This document shows, piece after piece, positions 49,502 through 58,026 of a stretch of DNA of 60,302 bases. The DNA is from Bacillota bacterium. GTDB taxonomy: Bacteria > Bacillota > Clostridia > Christensenellales > Aristaeellaceae. Within the stretch, counting starts at the first letter, position 1, and every line of letters begins with the position of its first letter. Under the pieces are notes generated by a model. It was given only the letters and a program-made list of their open reading frames with translations, had not been told where the DNA came from and searched no databases. The position numbers and the translations under genes were made by a program. The stretch covers positions 1 through 60,302 of the forward strand of contig JAEYOW010000028.1 of the NCBI GenBank assembly GCA_023411375.1, written 5' to 3'.

Positions 49502-50992
49502 TTACGCCTCCACCCAGCCGCGGGACCGCTCCACGGCACGGTGCCAGCCGTACATGGCAAGTCCACGGTTGTGTTCGTCCATTTTGGGCGCGAATGTCAA
49601 ATCCGGCTTTACCATGGAGGCCGCCTCCTCCTTGCTCGCATACATGCCCACGCCGATCCCCGCCAGCAGCGCCGCGCCCAGCGCCGTGGTTTCCAGCACC
49701 ACAGGGCGCACCACGGGCACGCCCAAAATATCCGATTGAAATTGCATCATAAACCCGTTGGCGCTCGCGCCGCCGTCCACGTTCATGTGTTTGGGGGCAT
49801 GATATCCCCTGTCCGCCACCATGGCGCTGAACAGGTCCGCGCTCTGGTAGCAGATAGCCTCCAGCGCTGCGCGCACGATATGGGCGCGGTTGGTGCCGCG
49901 CGTCATACCCACGATGGTGCCGCGGCTGTACATATCCCAGTAGGGCGCGCCAAGGCCCGTGAACGCCGGCACGAGGAACACACCGGCGGTATCCGGCACG
50001 CTTTCGGCCAGCTGCTCGCTCTCGGCGGCGGTCTTGATCAGCTTCATTTCGTCGCGCAACCACTGCACGGTTGCCCCGCCCATGAACACGCTTCCCTCCA
50101 GCGCGTAGGTGGGCTTTCCGCCCAAGCGCCACGCCATAGTGGTCAAAAGCCCGTTGCTGCTTTCCACAGGCACGTCGCCCGTGTTCATCAGCATGAAACA
50201 GCCCGTGCCATAGGTGTTTTTCACCATACCCGGCTCAAAGCAGGCCTGCCCGAACAGCGAGGCGTGCTGGTCGCCCGCCATCGCCGCCACGGGAATGGGA
50301 CGGCCCAGAATTTCCGGCCGCAGGTTGCCGATCACCTGCGCGCTGTCCGTAACCTCGGGCAACACGGCGCGGGGGATGTTAAGCATCTCAAGCAGCTCGC
50401 CGTCCCACGCCTGCTCGCGCAGGTTAAACAGCATGGTCCGCCCCGCGTTGGTCGCATCGGTCACATGCGGCCTGCCCTCCACCAGGTGCCACGCGAGATA
50501 GCTGTCCACCGTGCCAAAGCACAGCTCGCCGCTCGCGGCTCGCTCATGAAGGTTCAGCGTGTCCAGCAGATAGGCCAGCTTCGTACCGCTGAAATAAGCG
50601 TCCGGCACCAGGCCCGTCTTTTTCTTAATCATTTCGGATTTGCCCTCGCTCACCAGCCGCTCCACATAGGGCGCGGTACGGCGGCACTGCCACACAATGG
50701 CGTTGTGCACGCACCGCCCGGTATCTTTCTCCCAAAGCAGCGTCGTCTCCCGTTGGTTGGTGATGCCGATGGCCGCTATATCGCGTACGTCCACGCGGCT
50801 CATTTTCACGGCCTTTTGCAGCGCCTCCACCTGTGTGCCCAGAATATCCTCCGGGTCGTGCTCCACCCAGCCGGGCTTGGGATAGTGCTGCTTGAACTCG
50901 ATGGCATGCGAGGCAAGCGTCCGTCCCGTTTCGTCAAAGACGATCGCCCGGCTGCTCGTCGTGCCCTGGTCCAGTGCGACAAGGATGCGCAT
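49502..50992 (-). CDS. glpK: Glycerol kinase
   Basis: Phosphorylates glycerol with ATP to sn-glycerol 3-phosphate. The 496-residue protein starts MRILVALDQGTTSSRAI, the FGGY-kinase opening with the ATP loop, and contains GWVEHDPEDI, GITNQRETTLLWEK, IVWQCRRT, the LYDT-like region AYLLDTLNLH, and GAPYWD. Length is typical. The ATG at 50992 has GGAGGGG upstream; the frame can be extended far upstream but only through the hemZ gene. It overlaps the 3' end of hemZ by 59 bp. No glpF or glpD neighbour is present, so uptake must be coded elsewhere. Confidence 0.95.
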   Translation of the reverse strand: MRILVALDQGTTSSRAIVFDETGRTLASHAIEFKQHYPKPGWVEHDPEDILGTQVEALQKAVKMSRVDVRDIAAIGITNQRETTLLWEKDTGRCVHNAIVWQCRRTAPYVERLVSEGKSEMIKKKTGLVPDAYFSGTKLAYLLDTLNLHERAASGELCFGTVDSYLAWHLVEGRPHVTDATNAGRTMLFNLREQAWDGELLEMLNIPRAVLPEVTDSAQVIGNLRPEILGRPIPVAAMAGDQHASLFGQACFEPGMVKNTYGTGCFMLMNTGDVPVESSNGLLTTMAWRLGGKPTYALEGSVFMGGATVQWLRDEMKLIKTAAESEQLAESVPDTAGVFLVPAFTGLGAPYWDMYSRGTIVGMTRGTNRAHIVRAALEAICYQSADLFSAMVADRGYHAPKHMNVDGGASANGFMMQFQSDILGVPVVRPVVLETTALGAALLAGIGVGMYASKEEAASMVKPDLTFAPKMDEHNRGLAMYGWHRAVERSRGWVEA

Positions 50993-52475
50993 GTTCGTCC
51001 CCTCCACTTCCAAAAAGATACTCTTTTCGACGCGCCATTTCACTGACGCGGTCAATGTAAACCGATACGTTGCTAACGTTTGGCGCGCGCTCGATGCGCA
51101 GCTCCCGATCCGGAAACACGCGCTTGCTGATGGCGCCCGCGCCAACGGCCAGAATGGAGGTTGTCTCCTCCATGATATCCACGTTGTACAGGCATGCGGC
51201 CCCCGGGCGCGCGTACCCAACGTTCTGCTGCTGGCCCGCCATGTATTTCTGGCGGTACAGGTAATAGGGCTCAAGGCCCAGCTCCGAGGCGGTTTGCTCG
51301 CCGAGGCGCACCATTTCAGCGGCAATCCCGCCGTCCGGCAAAGACGCGCGCTCCAGGTTCAACCGGCTGGAACGCTTGATGGCGAGGGTATGCACGGTCA
51401 GGCTGTCCGGGCGCAGACGTTCAATTTCCCGCATGGTATGCTCAAACTGCGCAACGCCTTCTCCTGGCAGCCCGGCGATCACGTCCATGTTGATATCCGA
51501 AAAGCCCATCTCCCTCGCCTGCTCAAAGGCGCGCACGGTCTGGGCGGCGGTATGGTCGCGTCCGATCAGTCGGAGGGTATCGTCGTTCATGGTCTGGGGG
51601 TTAATGCTGATGCGCCCCACAGCCAGCCGCCGAAGCGTTTCAAGCTTTCCACGCGTGATGGTGTCCGGTCTTCCCGCCTCCACGGTATACTCGCGCGCAC
51701 CGGCAAACAGGGCCATCACCCCGTCCATCAGCCGGGCGAAATCGGTCTCCCCAAGCGCCGTGGGCGTGCCGCCGCCAACATAAACGGCGCGCAGCCGTAG
51801 ACGCTCATCCCTCATCAAGCGCGCGGCCTCCGCCATTTCCCACAGAAGCGCGTCCAGATAGGGTGCGACAAGCCCGCCCTTGCCCAGCGCCTCGCCGGGG
51901 AAGGAGCAATACGCACAGCGCGTGCGACAAAAGGGAATGGATAGATAAACATCCGCCTCGTCCTGCGCGGGGGCCGGCAGCGTTTGCTGCACCGCCACAA
52001 TCCTCCTGAGCAGCTCCGCTTTCTCATAGGACACGTCAAATTCCCGCTCGATGGCCCTCGCGCCCTCGTCCGCGTCCATGCCCGCCGCGAGCTTTTCATA
52101 TAACAGCCGCGTCGGACGGATGCCGGTCAGCGAGCCCCATGGCGGCCTCGTGCCCGTCAGCTCCCTGAGCAAATCATACAGCGTGAGCTTGCAAAGCCGC
52201 TTGCGCAGCCGCTTTAAAACAATTTTGCGGCGCTCGGGCTCCATGGCCGGGGGTAAAGCCGCCGCGCGGCTGCGCGCCAGGCCGCGAAAGGTAAAGCCGC
52301 ACAGCGCCTCGCCGTTTTCCTCCGCAAAGGTATGCTTGAGCGTCTCCGCGCCGCCGGGCTTTTCGGGATTGACCAGAAACGCTTCCACGGTATAAAACAG
52401 CTTCAGCACATCGCAAAGCTCATTGGCAAAACCCGCGAGCGGCGTATACAGCGCGATCTTAACCGCCGCGCCCAT
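50934..52475 (-). CDS. hemZ: Oxygen-independent coproporphyrinogen III dehydrogenase family protein (HemZ)
   Basis: A radical SAM enzyme of the HemZ branch. The 513-residue protein has an N-terminal half of about 165 residues particular to HemZ, including RLLYEKLAAG, then the radical SAM motif CRTRCAYCSF (about 184-193), YVGGGTPTAL, RISINPQTMND, INMDVIAGLPGE and the C-terminal YYLYRQKYMAGQQQNVGYA. HemZ proteins are annotated as coproporphyrinogen dehydrogenases; related ones are heme chaperones (HemW). The start is ATG 52475 overlapping the TGA of the MBL gene, or GTG 52478; both suit GGAGG. The C-terminus runs 59 bp into glpK and ends with a divergent, Gly/His-rich tail. Confidence 0.9.
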   Translation of the reverse strand: MGAAVKIALYTPLAGFANELCDVLKLFYTVEAFLVNPEKPGGAETLKHTFAEENGEALCGFTFRGLARSRAAALPPAMEPERRKIVLKRLRKRLCKLTLYDLLRELTGTRPPWGSLTGIRPTRLLYEKLAAGMDADEGARAIEREFDVSYEKAELLRRIVAVQQTLPAPAQDEADVYLSIPFCRTRCAYCSFPGEALGKGGLVAPYLDALLWEMAEAARLMRDERLRLRAVYVGGGTPTALGETDFARLMDGVMALFAGAREYTVEAGRPDTITRGKLETLRRLAVGRISINPQTMNDDTLRLIGRDHTAAQTVRAFEQAREMGFSDINMDVIAGLPGEGVAQFEHTMREIERLRPDSLTVHTLAIKRSSRLNLERASLPDGGIAAEMVRLGEQTASELGLEPYYLYRQKYMAGQQQNVGYARPGAACLYNVDIMEETTSILAVGAGAISKRVFPDRELRIERAPNVSNVSVYIDRVSEMARRKEYLFGSGGDEHAHPCRTGPGHDEQPGDRL

Positions 52476-53101
52476 CACAGCGTTTCCTCCGCGGGGTCGC
52501 GCCCCGTCAAGCCCGCCGCCTCATGCCCCGGATAAGCGGGCATTTTAGGTGACAGCCAAAACAGCTTCCTGAGCGATTCGCGCAGGTCATGAAAGCTGCC
52601 GTCCGGAAAATCCGTCCGGCCATAGCCGTGCGCAAAAAGGGTATCTCCCGTCAGCACGCCCTGTCCGTCCGGCAAAAGAAAGCAACAGCTTCCCGCGCTG
52701 TGACCCGGGGTATGCAAAACCATAATTTCCATACCGCCCAGGCTCAGCCTTTCGCCGCCATGCAGCTTTATGGGAGAGGTTCCGACCGTTACCTCGCGTC
52801 CAAATACCCGCCCCACGTTCTTCTCCGGGTCGCGAAGCTTCGCGGCGTCCTCCCCGTGGACGTACAGCGGCACGCCAAAATGCGAGCATACGGCGTCCAC
52901 CGCGCCGATATGGTCGTAGTGCGCATGCGTCAGCAGCACGGCGACGGGCCTGCGCCCGCCCACGCGCCGGATGATCAGTTCTGCGTCCGCGCCGGGGTCG
53001 GCGATTATCAGCTCTTTTGTTTCCGTATTTTCCACAAGGTAACAGTTCGTTTGCATCTCGCCCACAGGCAGGCATTCCACGTTGATACGGGGCATCCGCA
53101 T
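52475..53101 (-). CDS. MBL-fold metallohydrolase (glyoxalase II-like)
   Basis: A 208-residue metallo-beta-lactamase fold enzyme. Metal ligands are visible: THAHYDHIG (HxHxDH), GHSAGSCCF, GDTLF and YPGHEA. The shape is that of short glyoxalase II-like hydrolases common in Firmicutes; the substrate is unknown, thioesters of hydroxyacids being the usual guess. ATG at 53101. The stop overlaps the hemZ start, which indicates a shared transcript; the same order dtd-MBL-hemZ after rel is frequent in Clostridia. Confidence 0.92.
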   Translation of the reverse strand: MRMPRINVECLPVGEMQTNCYLVENTETKELIIADPGADAELIIRRVGGRRPVAVLLTHAHYDHIGAVDAVCSHFGVPLYVHGEDAAKLRDPEKNVGRVFGREVTVGTSPIKLHGGERLSLGGMEIMVLHTPGHSAGSCCFLLPDGQGVLTGDTLFAHGYGRTDFPDGSFHDLRESLRKLFWLSPKMPAYPGHEAAGLTGRDPAEETL

Positions 53102-53148
53102 GGCTCCTTTGCATTCAAAAAATTGCGCCGGTTATGACGGCAGAAGGG

Positions 53149-53598
53149 TTAGAAAAGCCTGCGCGAATCCAGCAAAATGGTTACCGGGCCGTCGTTTACC
53201 AGGCTTACCTTCATGTCCGCGCCAAATACGCCCGTGCCTACCTCAATGCCGCGCGCGCGCCAGTTTTCCACAAGCCGCTCGTACATGGGGTCCGCCACCT
53301 CCGGCCTCGCGGCCGCGATAAAGCTGGGCCTTCGCCCGCCGCGCGCGTCGCCCAGCAGCGTAAACTGGCTGACCGCCAGTATTCCGCCCTCAATGTCCAG
53401 AAGCGAACGGTTCATCTTGCCCTGATCGTCCTCAAAAATACGAAGATTGGGCGTCTTGTCGGCAATATAGGCAAGGTCCCGGTCGGTATCGCCCGCCTCC
53501 ACGCCGATCAGCGCTAAAATGCCCATACCGACCGAGCCGATGGTTTCCCCCTCCACCGTAACCGAAGCGGAGGATACCCGCTGAATAACCGCGCGCAT
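53149..53598 (-). CDS. dtd: D-aminoacyl-tRNA deacylase
   Basis: Removes D-amino acids wrongly attached to tRNA. The 149-residue protein starts MRAVIQRVSSASV, the standard Dtd opening, and has the two active-site blocks SQFTLLGDARGGRRPSF and NDGPVTILLDS (the GP dipeptide of the second). A frame starting three codons upstream is rejected. It lies 55 nt after rel, a typical arrangement in Firmicutes. Confidence 0.95.
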   Translation of the reverse strand: MRAVIQRVSSASVTVEGETIGSVGMGILALIGVEAGDTDRDLAYIADKTPNLRIFEDDQGKMNRSLLDIEGGILAVSQFTLLGDARGGRRPSFIAAARPEVADPMYERLVENWRARGIEVGTGVFGADMKVSLVNDGPVTILLDSRRLF

Positions 53599-53653
53599 GC
53601 GCTTCATCTGCCTTTCGTATCAAAGCGAATTGGGGCGGATGGCAAAACGCCCC

Positions 53654-55849
53654 TCAGGTCACCGCCCGGTAAACCTCCACAATATCGCTGCGCTTATGCA
53701 ATTGCCCAAGCACCCTGTCCAGCTGCTCGCGGCTTTTTACCTGAATGACCATTACAATGTTGCTGGTCTTTTTCTTTTCATCCCGCTTGGCGGATACCGC
53801 CACGATCGGCACGTCCATGTTGCCGATGTACAACGCAAGCTCCCCCAGCAGGCTTACATGGTCGTACGCAATGATGTTGATGCTGGCGTTGAAGGTAGTG
53901 CTCGCGTCGGTATCGGCCCAGCTGACCTCCACCATCCGCTCCTGCTCGGAGTTGGTGGCGTTGATGCAGTCGGCCTTATGCACAGTCACGCCGCGTCCGC
54001 GCGTGATATAGCCTATGATTTCATCGCCCGGAACCGGGTTGCAGCAGCGCGCGAAGCGCACCAGCATCCCGCTCTCGCCCTTGACATACACGCCGTGCGA
54101 AGGCTTGCCCAGCTGCCTTTGCGCCTCCTCGTGCGTAACCTCCTGCACCTTGGGCAGCGCGGGCGTTTCGGCCTTGCGTTGTTCCTCCAGCAAACGGCTG
54201 ACCACATACGCGCTGGCAATACCGCCATAGCCCACCGCGCCATAGATGTCGTCCAGCTCTGAAAAGGCGTAGCGCTTTAAAATACCCTCATAGTATTCCG
54301 GCTTGGTCAGCGCGGGCAAGGTAACGCCCCGGCGCTTGGCCTCCTTCTCCAGCATGTCGCGGCCCTTTAAAACGTTTTCGCCATGCAGCTCGCGCTTAAA
54401 AAACTGGCGGATTTTGGCCTTCGCCTGCTGGGTCTTGGCCACCTTGAGCCAATCCATACTCGGTCCCTTTGAGCCTGTCGAAGTGATGATCTCCACCCGG
54501 TCGCCGGTCTGCAATTCGGTTTCAATCGGCACGATACGCCCATTGACCTTCGCGCCCACGCAGTGGTTGCCCACACCCGAATGGATGCGGTACGCAAAGT
54601 CGATCGGCGTGGCTCCCCGCTGCATGCTCACAATATCGCCCTTAGGCGTAAACAGCAGCACTTCCTCGCTGAAAAGATCGGTCTTTAGCGAGTCGATAAA
54701 TTCCTGGCTGTCGCGCGTGTCGCTCTGCCAGTCCAAAATCTGCCGAAGCCAGTAAAGCTTGTTGTCCAGGTCGCCGCCCGCGCTGCCTTCCTTGTAGCGC
54801 CAGTGAGCGGCCACGCCAAACTCCGCCACGCGGTGCATCTCCCACGTGCGGATCTGTATTTCAAAGGGGAAGGGCATCTTGCGCCCGCCGATCACCGTGG
54901 TATGAAGGCTTTGGTACATATTGCCCTTGGGCACGCTGATATAGTCCTTAAACCGTCCGGGAATCTGGTTCCACAGCGTATGCACAAGGCCCAGCACCGT
55001 ATAGCAGTCCTGCACCGTTTCCACCAGCACCCGCACCGCGATCAGGTCGTAAATCTGGTCAAAGGTCTTGCCCTGCTCCTTCATCTTCTTGTAGATGGAA
55101 TACAGGTGCTTGGGCCGGCCGTCCATTTCGTAGCGGATATGCTGCGCGTCCAGCTTTTCGGACAGTTCGGAGATCACCATGCGGATGTTCTCCTCGCGCT
55201 CCGTGCGCCTTAGGCCAACCTTTTGCGCTATTTCATGAAACGCGTCCGGGTCGATATATTTAAAGCTTAAATCTTCAAGCTCCTGCTTGATGGAGTTAAC
55301 GCCAAGCCGGTGCGCCAGCGGCGCGTAAATGTCCAGCGTTTCATGCGCGATGGCCTTTTGCCGCTCCTCCGGCTGAAAGCGCAGCGTGCGCATGTTGTGA
55401 AGGCGGTCCGCCAGCTTGATGATCACCACGCGGATATCCTTGCTCATGGCCAGAATCATCTTGCGCAGGCTTTCGGCCTTCTGCTCCTCGCGATTGGTGA
55501 AATCCAGCTTATCCAGCTTTGTAACGCCGTCCACCAATTGAGCGACCTCGTCGCCAAATTCCTTTTGAATGGTATCAAGCGTGATATCCTTGCAATCCTC
55601 CACCGTGTCGTGCAAAAAGCCCGCCGCGATGGTGGGCGCGTCGATCATGAGGTCGGTCAGGATGCTTGCCACCGATACGGGATGGATAAAATAGGGCTCG
55701 CCGCTCTTGCGCACCTGCTCCCGGTGCGCGCTTTCGGCAAACTCATACGCCTTTTTCACCAGCAGGTAGCTATCGCCCGGATGATGCTTCTGCACGCGCG
55801 CCAGCATCTTTTCCAATGGCATGCACTCGTTCGTAATATAAGTAAGCAT
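53654..55849 (-). CDS. rel: Bifunctional (p)ppGpp synthetase/hydrolase (Rel)
   Basis: Makes and breaks the stringent response alarmone. The 731-residue protein has the HD hydrolase domain (about 20-180: SGEPYFIHPVSVA, FLHDTVEDC, KLADRLHNMRTL), the synthetase domain (about 200-370: DGRPKHLYSIYKKM, DLIAVRVLVETV, YQSLHTTVIG), the TGS domain (about 395-455, LLFTPKGDIVSM), and a C-terminal zinc-finger-like and ACT domain (FARCCNPVPGDEIIGY, then the ACT from about 655). All conserved active-site segments are intact, so it is likely bifunctional. Head of the rel-dtd-MBL-hemZ-glpK series. Confidence 0.96.
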   Translation of the reverse strand: MLTYITNECMPLEKMLARVQKHHPGDSYLLVKKAYEFAESAHREQVRKSGEPYFIHPVSVASILTDLMIDAPTIAAGFLHDTVEDCKDITLDTIQKEFGDEVAQLVDGVTKLDKLDFTNREEQKAESLRKMILAMSKDIRVVIIKLADRLHNMRTLRFQPEERQKAIAHETLDIYAPLAHRLGVNSIKQELEDLSFKYIDPDAFHEIAQKVGLRRTEREENIRMVISELSEKLDAQHIRYEMDGRPKHLYSIYKKMKEQGKTFDQIYDLIAVRVLVETVQDCYTVLGLVHTLWNQIPGRFKDYISVPKGNMYQSLHTTVIGGRKMPFPFEIQIRTWEMHRVAEFGVAAHWRYKEGSAGGDLDNKLYWLRQILDWQSDTRDSQEFIDSLKTDLFSEEVLLFTPKGDIVSMQRGATPIDFAYRIHSGVGNHCVGAKVNGRIVPIETELQTGDRVEIITSTGSKGPSMDWLKVAKTQQAKAKIRQFFKRELHGENVLKGRDMLEKEAKRRGVTLPALTKPEYYEGILKRYAFSELDDIYGAVGYGGIASAYVVSRLLEEQRKAETPALPKVQEVTHEEAQRQLGKPSHGVYVKGESGMLVRFARCCNPVPGDEIIGYITRGRGVTVHKADCINATNSEQERMVEVSWADTDASTTFNASINIIAYDHVSLLGELALYIGNMDVPIVAVSAKRDEKKKTSNIVMVIQVKSREQLDRVLGQLHKRSDIVEVYRAVT

Positions 55850-56281
55850 CCGATCACCTCCTCACCAGGGCTTCGCCCTGGACCCATTGCCGCGCCCGTA
55901 AGGGGCGCGGTGCGCTTCGCGCTTTGAATTGCGTGGTTTGTGGTTGGTTTGTGGGTTCGCGCGCGGCGACAGGCCGCGCGGCTTTGTGCCGCCGGACCGC
56001 GAAAGGCGGTCCGGCTCACGTTGCTAAATGCCGGGGTCAAGGGGATCATCCCCTTGCAGGGCTTGGGCAGCGCCCCAAACCCCCGCGCCGCAGCGCATGA
56101 TGCGTAAGCAATGCTGCCGCAGCCAGCCAGCGGTGGCTGCCAATCCGCTTTGCCAATGGCCTGTACCCTCTGCCGCCATCCCTAATGGACGGCGTCGGAG
56201 GGGCTCGGCCTTCCGACTCTCAATCCGGAACCGGCGACATGTGCGCCGGTTTCGAAAGCCTTGCGCAGCAAGGTTGCCCTG
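55850..56281. repeat. Structured, low-information intergenic region with stacked inverted repeats
   Basis: About 430 bases without a supported gene, made of successive short GC-rich inverted repeats: CCAGGGC/GCCCTGG (55864-55880), GCGCGGC/GCCGCGC (55962-55979), CCGGACCGC/GCGGTCCGG (55993-56013) and GGGGATCATCCCC (56041-56053). The stretch AGGGCTTGGGCAGCGCCCC and the GCGCCGGTTTCGAAAGCCTTG near 56246 look like parts of dispersed repeats; the latter resembles 40550-40600. Confidence 0.5.
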
Positions 56282-57016
56282 CTATGCGTGTTTTACATAC
56301 GTATACAGCGTGTCCGTAATGGTCGCGCCCGCGTTGACATACACGCGCAGCACCTTTGCGTTGTTGCTCACAATGGTCGAGGTCAGGCGCTTGCACCCGT
56401 GCGTGAAGCAGGTATCCAGCGTCTTTTTGTGCAAAAGCGCGCCCATGCCCCTGTCGTTCTGCTCGTCGTATAAGCCCATCAGCACGGGGTCAACCGTATC
56501 CTCATCCTTGCGGCAAATCACAAAAAAGCCGATTGGCGACCCGCCCTTTAGCACCTCGTAGAGATAGCCGCCTCTGTCAAGCATCCCGCCAAGCCAGTTG
56601 GCGTAGCGGTTTCCGCCCTTCGCCACACCGAACGCCGGGTCGATACTCACGCGGTCGCTCACAAACACGCCTTTGCGGATCAGGTCAAAAACCCGATCCC
56701 GGTCCTCCGCGTCCGTTCGCAGCGCCACCGTCAGCCCGCGGTCAAAGCGCGTGATGGTCGCGGGCATGTGGTACTCGTCGCGGCGGATCATCACGTGAAA
56801 AACCGTTTCTACGTAAGTATACCCCAGCTTCGGCAACCCGAAAAGCAGCTTCTGGCAGTTGACGGGCGTTTTGACCACAATATATTCCGCGCCCAGCTTG
56901 GTCAGCCGCCGTTCCTCCTCCTCAAGCAGTTCCGGCGCGTCCTGCGCGTCCATCGTTATCTCATAAGTATCCGCGCCGATGTTTTCAAGCTCCCAGCTCG
57001 CGTGAATGGTTTTCAC
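56282..57016 (-). CDS. GNAT-like acetyltransferase
   Basis: A 244-residue protein with a GNAT-type C-terminal half: a conserved strand GSPIGFFVICRK, the acetyl-CoA loop region NDRGMGALLHKKTL, and the late pattern TSTIVSNNAKVLRVYVNAGA (asparagine then tyrosine after about 4-8 residues), as in WecD-like acetyltransferases. The N-terminal half (about 1-120) may be a second, degenerate GNAT unit. It starts with GTG at 57016, inside the end of the glycosyltransferase gene, and is the last gene of the lux-type operon. The acceptor is unknown; an amino sugar or lipid head group is a reasonable guess. Confidence 0.75.
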   Translation of the reverse strand: MKTIHASWELENIGADTYEITMDAQDAPELLEEEERRLTKLGAEYIVVKTPVNCQKLLFGLPKLGYTYVETVFHVMIRRDEYHMPATITRFDRGLTVALRTDAEDRDRVFDLIRKGVFVSDRVSIDPAFGVAKGGNRYANWLGGMLDRGGYLYEVLKGGSPIGFFVICRKDEDTVDPVLMGLYDEQNDRGMGALLHKKTLDTCFTHGCKRLTSTIVSNNAKVLRVYVNAGATITDTLYTYVKHA

Positions 57017-58010
57017 CGGCGCTCACCCCGCTTTCCCTTTCGTCCGTGACCGGAACAACCGGCCCGCCGGGCTTTCCTCCGCGCGTAACGCCGCGCACCA
57101 CAAACTGCGGGTAGCGGTTGATGCTCAGGTAAATCCGCCCGATGTACTCGCCTACAATGCCGATCAGCCCGATGATCACCCCGCCGATTACCAGCATCAC
57201 GGCGATGGTGCTGGCCCAGCCCGCCTGCATGTTGGGGTTAACCAGCTTACGGATAACTGTGATCAGCGCAAAGACGAAGCCCGCCGCCGCCGTCAGCCAG
57301 CCGATGTAGTTGGCCAGCCTCAGCGGCTTGATGGAAAAGGCCGTTACGCCGTTAGCCCAGAGCGATATCAGCTTTTTGAGGCTGTAGCCGCTCTCGCCCT
57401 CCAAGCGCGCACGGTGCGTAACGGGCACGTTTGCGTAGCGGCTCACGCTCTGGAACAAAAGCCCCGTCACGTAGGGAAACGGATTGGGATATTGAAGCGC
57501 CGTGTCCACCACGAAGCGGCGACAGGCAAAGTAGCTGTTGACGCTCAGGTTCTTCGGCTGGCCAAAAAAGAAGTGGTTGCACGCGGCGTTAAAGCGGCTG
57601 CCCAGATTGCGAAAGGCATTCATGCGCCGCTTTCCGTATTCGGCAAACACGATGTCGTTGCCCTCAAGCACCTTATCGATCAGCTTGAAGCACTCGTCGG
57701 CCGGGGTCTGCCCGTCGTCGTCCAGGCAGATAACGACGTCTCCCCGCACCTGATGGAAGCCCGCCATCAGCGCGCTGTGCTGCCCAAAGTTGCGGGACAG
57801 GTCCACAAATACCAACGAAGGGTATTCGCCGCACAGCTCCGAAATCACCTCGGCGGTATTATCCGGGCTTCCGTCGTTGACAAGTATGATCTCATGGTCG
57901 TACTCGCCCTCGCGGGTTTTCAGCGTATCGGTCAGCTCGCGCACCACCGCGCCGATGGTGCGCGAGGAGCGGTAGCACGGGATTACAAAGGATAGCAGCG
58001 GTTTTGCCAT
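56985..58010 (-). CDS. Membrane glycosyltransferase family 2 (ArnC/GtrB-like)
   Basis: A 341-residue polyprenol-phosphate type glycosyltransferase. The GT-A domain begins LSFVIPCYRSSRTIG, has VNDGSPDNT, the catalytic CLDDDGQTPAD with the metal-binding DDD, FQSVSRYANVP and an RLEGESGYS acceptor loop. Two membrane helices follow (about 232-252 and 266-290), after which there is a 40-residue tail. Such enzymes load a sugar onto undecaprenyl phosphate, as a donor for decoration of envelope polymers. It overlaps the next gene by 32 bp and follows luxC by 16 nt, which ties it to the lux-type genes. Confidence 0.92.
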   Translation of the reverse strand: MAKPLLSFVIPCYRSSRTIGAVVRELTDTLKTREGEYDHEIILVNDGSPDNTAEVISELCGEYPSLVFVDLSRNFGQHSALMAGFHQVRGDVVICLDDDGQTPADECFKLIDKVLEGNDIVFAEYGKRRMNAFRNLGSRFNAACNHFFFGQPKNLSVNSYFACRRFVVDTALQYPNPFPYVTGLLFQSVSRYANVPVTHRARLEGESGYSLKKLISLWANGVTAFSIKPLRLANYIGWLTAAAGFVFALITVIRKLVNPNMQAGWASTIAVMLVIGGVIIGLIGIVGEYIGRIYLSINRYPQFVVRGVTRGGKPGGPVVPVTDERESGVSAGENHSRELGA

Positions 58011-58026
58011 AAGGCACCTCGTTTCG

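Noticed and set aside
49304..51046. 580-codon plus-strand frame opposite glpK
   Set aside because: A shadow of a conserved gene in a GC-rich region; the translation is His/Arg/Ala-rich and matches nothing.
50993..51325. N-terminal extension of glycerol kinase in frame
   Set aside because: The extension lies inside hemZ in another frame, and glycerol kinases start at MRILVALDQG with the ribosome site seen just before 50992.
55850..56281. CRISPR array in the repeat-rich intergenic region
   Set aside because: The repeats are different from each other, short and not evenly spaced, and no cas gene is near.
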